Positions 4,323-5,666 of a stretch of DNA of 5,666 nucleotides are shown here, piece after piece; the stretch's first letter is position 1; every line of letters begins with the position of its first letter. A program made the translations under genes and the position numbers. The DNA is from Deltaproteobacteria bacterium (lineage in GTDB: Bacteria; Desulfobacterota; GWC2-55-46; DRQE01): the NCBI GenBank assembly GCA_030631875.1, contig DAOVKH010000121.1:1-5666 (forward strand). The letters are read 5' to 3'. Below the pieces are notes generated by a model that did not search any database, was not told where the DNA came from, and was given only the letters and a program-made list of their open reading frames with translations.

Positions 4323-5402
4323 ATGACAACCGACAAAAAAGAAAATTTTAAAGACTTGAGAGACTTGTCTCTCGACGATCTCCTTGAGCTCGTCTCTGAT
4401 ATGAGAGAAAAGCCCTACCGCGCGCGCCAGCTCTACAAGTGGCTCTTCAGTGTCGCCGTCGGCTCCATAGACGAGATGACCGATATCTCAAAGAAGTTTC
4501 GTGCCGCACTTAAGGCAAGGGGCTTCGGCTTACGAAGCCTTACTGTAAAGGAGACCAAGGTCTCCAAGGACGACTCCATAAAGATGCTACTCGAAACACC
4601 GACAGTACCGGCTGTCTTGATAGAAAGCGTTCTTATACCAAGCGACGATTCACGCCTGACACTCTGCGTATCGACGCAGGCCGGGTGTTCACTTGGGTGC
4701 GAGTTCTGTATGACGGCAATGGGCGGGGCGGGACGTAACCTGACCTTATCTGAGATGGTCGGCGAACTATACGCCGCGCGTGAAGTTATAGCCGCCAATG
4801 TGGGCGAGGTCTACCCGGAAGGCGCAAGAGTAACGAACGTAGTGCTCATGGGTATGGGCGAGCCGCTCCTTAATTACGACGAGGTATTAAAGTTCCTGGA
4901 CGTGCTTGTCGACACCGCCGCATTCGGCTTGTCTCAGCGTAAGGTTACCGTATCTACGGCCGGCATAACGCCGATGATAAGACGCTTAGGGCAAGACAGC
5001 GACGTAAACTTGGCCGTATCCTTAAATGCCGCGACAGACGCGCTTCGCACGAGCCTCATGCCGATCAATAAAAAGTATCCGCTAAAGGAATTGATAGAAG
5101 AACTTCGAGCCTATCCGCTAAAGAAGCAACGCATGATAACGATAGAGTACATACTCATCGAAGGTGTGAACGATTCTCTTGATGAGGCCGCAAAGCTATT
5201 GACCTTACTCAGCGGTATAGACGTAAAGATAAACCTGATTCCCTTTAACCCCTTCAAGGGTACGAAATTGAAACGCCCCTCGGAAGATGTCATCGCAGAC
5301 TTTAGAGATACGTTGACTGCAGGCGGAATACGTGCCGTGGTACGTGCCAGCAAAGGGCTTGATGTTTACGCCGCTTGCGGGCAGTTGAGCGCTCGGTCTT
5401 AG
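4323..5402 (+). CDS. rlmN: Dual-specificity 23S rRNA/tRNA (adenine-C2)-methyltransferase, radical SAM
   Basis: RlmN methylates C2 of A2503 in 23S rRNA and A37 in some tRNAs, aiding translational accuracy. The 359-residue product has the full architecture. The N-terminal domain contains K-P-Y-R-A-R-Q-L-Y-K-W. The radical-SAM cluster is Cys122-x3-Cys126-x2-Cys129. The SAM-binding G-M-G-E-P lies at 177-181. Cys352 in A-C-G-Q-L is the methyl-carrying cysteine (E. coli Cys355), and Cys115 matches E. coli Cys118. After the cluster the sequence reads M-T-A-M-G-G-A-G-R-N-L-T, a mild variant of the usual motif. ATG 4323 gives a normal N-terminus, but the 45 bp after the globin gene contain no purine-rich Shine-Dalgarno sequence, so initiation may be weak or leaderless. 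The cluster enzyme is oxygen-sensitive in its reduced form, which fits an anaerobic or redox-aware neighbourhood only loosely. It ends in TAG. Confidence 0.97.
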   Translation: MTTDKKENFKDLRDLSLDDLLELVSDMREKPYRARQLYKWLFSVAVGSIDEMTDISKKFRAALKARGFGLRSLTVKETKVSKDDSIKMLLETPTVPAVLIESVLIPSDDSRLTLCVSTQAGCSLGCEFCMTAMGGAGRNLTLSEMVGELYAAREVIAANVGEVYPEGARVTNVVLMGMGEPLLNYDEVLKFLDVLVDTAAFGLSQRKVTVSTAGITPMIRRLGQDSDVNLAVSLNAATDALRTSLMPINKKYPLKELIEELRAYPLKKQRMITIEYILIEGVNDSLDEAAKLLTLLSGIDVKINLIPFNPFKGTKLKRPSEDVIADFRDTLTAGGIRAVVRASKGLDVYAACGQLSARS

Positions 5403-5457
5403 GTGCGGCTCGATAATTGCCCGTCTTCTTCGTTACGCTCGTCGTGAAATCGTTCGA

Positions 5458-5473
5458 CGTACTTAAAAGTACG
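5458..5473. repeat. 7-bp perfect palindrome within a possible dispersed intergenic element
   Basis: CGTACTT (5458-5464) and AAGTACG (5467-5473) are perfect inverted copies with AA between them. They sit in a longer stretch (about 5420-5485) of the form cttcgttacgctcgtc ... gtacgcctcgctc. Its mix of cgtt/cgtc/cgct words looks like a dispersed intergenic repeat and not like unique sequence. No T tract follows, so it is not an intrinsic terminator. The repeat status is a guess from appearance, as only one copy is in the window. Confidence 0.5.
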
Positions 5474-5534
5474 CCTCGCTCTACACTTCTCGCAAGCCTT
5501 GAATACGAACAATTCTCTTTGCCGCGTTTAATTA

Positions 5535-5578
5535 CAACCGTTCGCCCTGAGCCAGTCGAAGGGTCAACCGAACGGTTG
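5535..5578. repeat. Long palindrome of the widespread CTTCGACTGGCTCAGGGCGAACGG type
   Basis: The outer arms CAACCGTTCG (5535-5544) and CGAACGGTTG (5569-5578) are perfect 10-base inverted copies. Inside, CCCT (5545-5548) pairs with AGGG (5560-5563). On the minus strand the left half (5538-5562) reads as the ccttcgac ... ctcagggcgaacgg sequence that I recall as a dispersed palindromic element in intergenic spaces of many unrelated bacteria. The pairing is seen directly; the match to the dispersed family is from memory. Confidence 0.7.
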
Positions 5579-5629
5579 GCGGTTTAATCTTGAATTGAAG
5601 GGAATGGGATGCTAAAAGATAAGTGAAGC

Positions 5630-5646
5630 GGTGGGCACGACCCACC
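5630..5646. repeat. GGTGGG-CACGA-CCCACC inverted repeat
   Basis: GGTGGG (5630-5635) and CCCACC (5641-5646) form a perfect 6-bp stem around a 5-base loop, followed by ctacaag. The motif ggtgggc-n-gcccaccctac is, from memory, another short intergenic palindrome seen repeatedly in bacterial genomes. No T tract follows. Confidence 0.55.
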
Positions 5647-5666
5647 CTACAAGACTCAGCCTTTCC

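Larger units (their letters stand above)
5403..5666. other. Repeat-bearing intergenic region after rlmN
   Basis: These 264 bases hold no gene I can support on either strand. There is no clear intrinsic terminator for rlmN, since none of the hairpins is followed by a T tract. Three inverted repeats are spaced through it and are listed separately. The density of palindromes and the lack of coding suggest a spacer that has collected dispersed repeats. Confidence 0.7.

Noticed and set aside
2956..5353. Minus-strand open frames opposite ndk and rlmN
   Set aside because: They are antisense shadows of certain genes and have no family features.
1..5666. Alternative genetic code with TGA as Trp or Gly
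   Set aside because: All other genes read full length with TGG for Trp and no in-frame TGA, so recoding is confined to the selenoprotein gene.
1..5666. tRNA or rRNA genes, CRISPR arrays, insertion sequences
   Set aside because: I saw no cloverleaf with a T-psi-C arm, no regularly spaced direct repeats with spacers and no transposase-like reading frame.

Overview
The window is ordinary bacterial chromosome at moderate GC, and every gene I can support lies on the + strand. Recognisable genes are the 3' end of groEL, nth (endonuclease III), an orphan prepilin-like protein, ndk, a globin/PsiE-type membrane protein and rlmN. The gene content, the GGM-tailed GroEL, and a selenocysteine-containing glutaredoxin-like protein would suit a Deltaproteobacteria/Desulfobacterota-like anaerobe or an allied uncultured lineage. 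This placement is an inference; no rRNA or other marker is present.

Layout. Positions 3-485 hold the last 160 codons of groEL, closed by a strong intrinsic terminator (525-567). nth follows (587-1243); its apparent upstream ATG at 548 lies inside the terminator hairpin, so the downstream ATG is preferred. Next comes a sigma70-like promoter (1286-1313) overlapped by a 9+9 bp dyad. It drives a cysteine-rich, phage-like hypothetical protein (1370-1792). A type IV pilin-like/PilW-like protein (1842-2450) follows.

The most interesting part is 2552-2863, where a standard six-frame ORF call sees no gene. It reads as a 103-codon glutaredoxin-fold protein if two in-frame TGA codons are read as selenocysteine. 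One is in the active site (U-P-Y-T, Sec39). The other is the third-last sense codon (T-U-G-V-stop, Sec101). A clean hairpin with a G-U-containing loop sits just beyond the stop codon, at the right distance to be the SECIS for the second TGA. No other gene here has an in-frame TGA and all tryptophans are TGG, so this is local recoding and not an altered genetic code.

The selenoprotein is followed at short spacing by ndk (2944-3366), a protoglobin-type haem domain fused to a four-helix PsiE-like membrane domain (3390-4277), and rlmN (4323-5402). These four could form one transcription unit, mixing thiol/selenol redox chemistry, haem gas or redox sensing, nucleotide balance and an Fe-S radical-SAM enzyme; a functional link is only inferred. 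The last 264 bases carry no gene I can support but hold three inverted repeats, two of which resemble dispersed intergenic palindromes found in many bacterial genomes.
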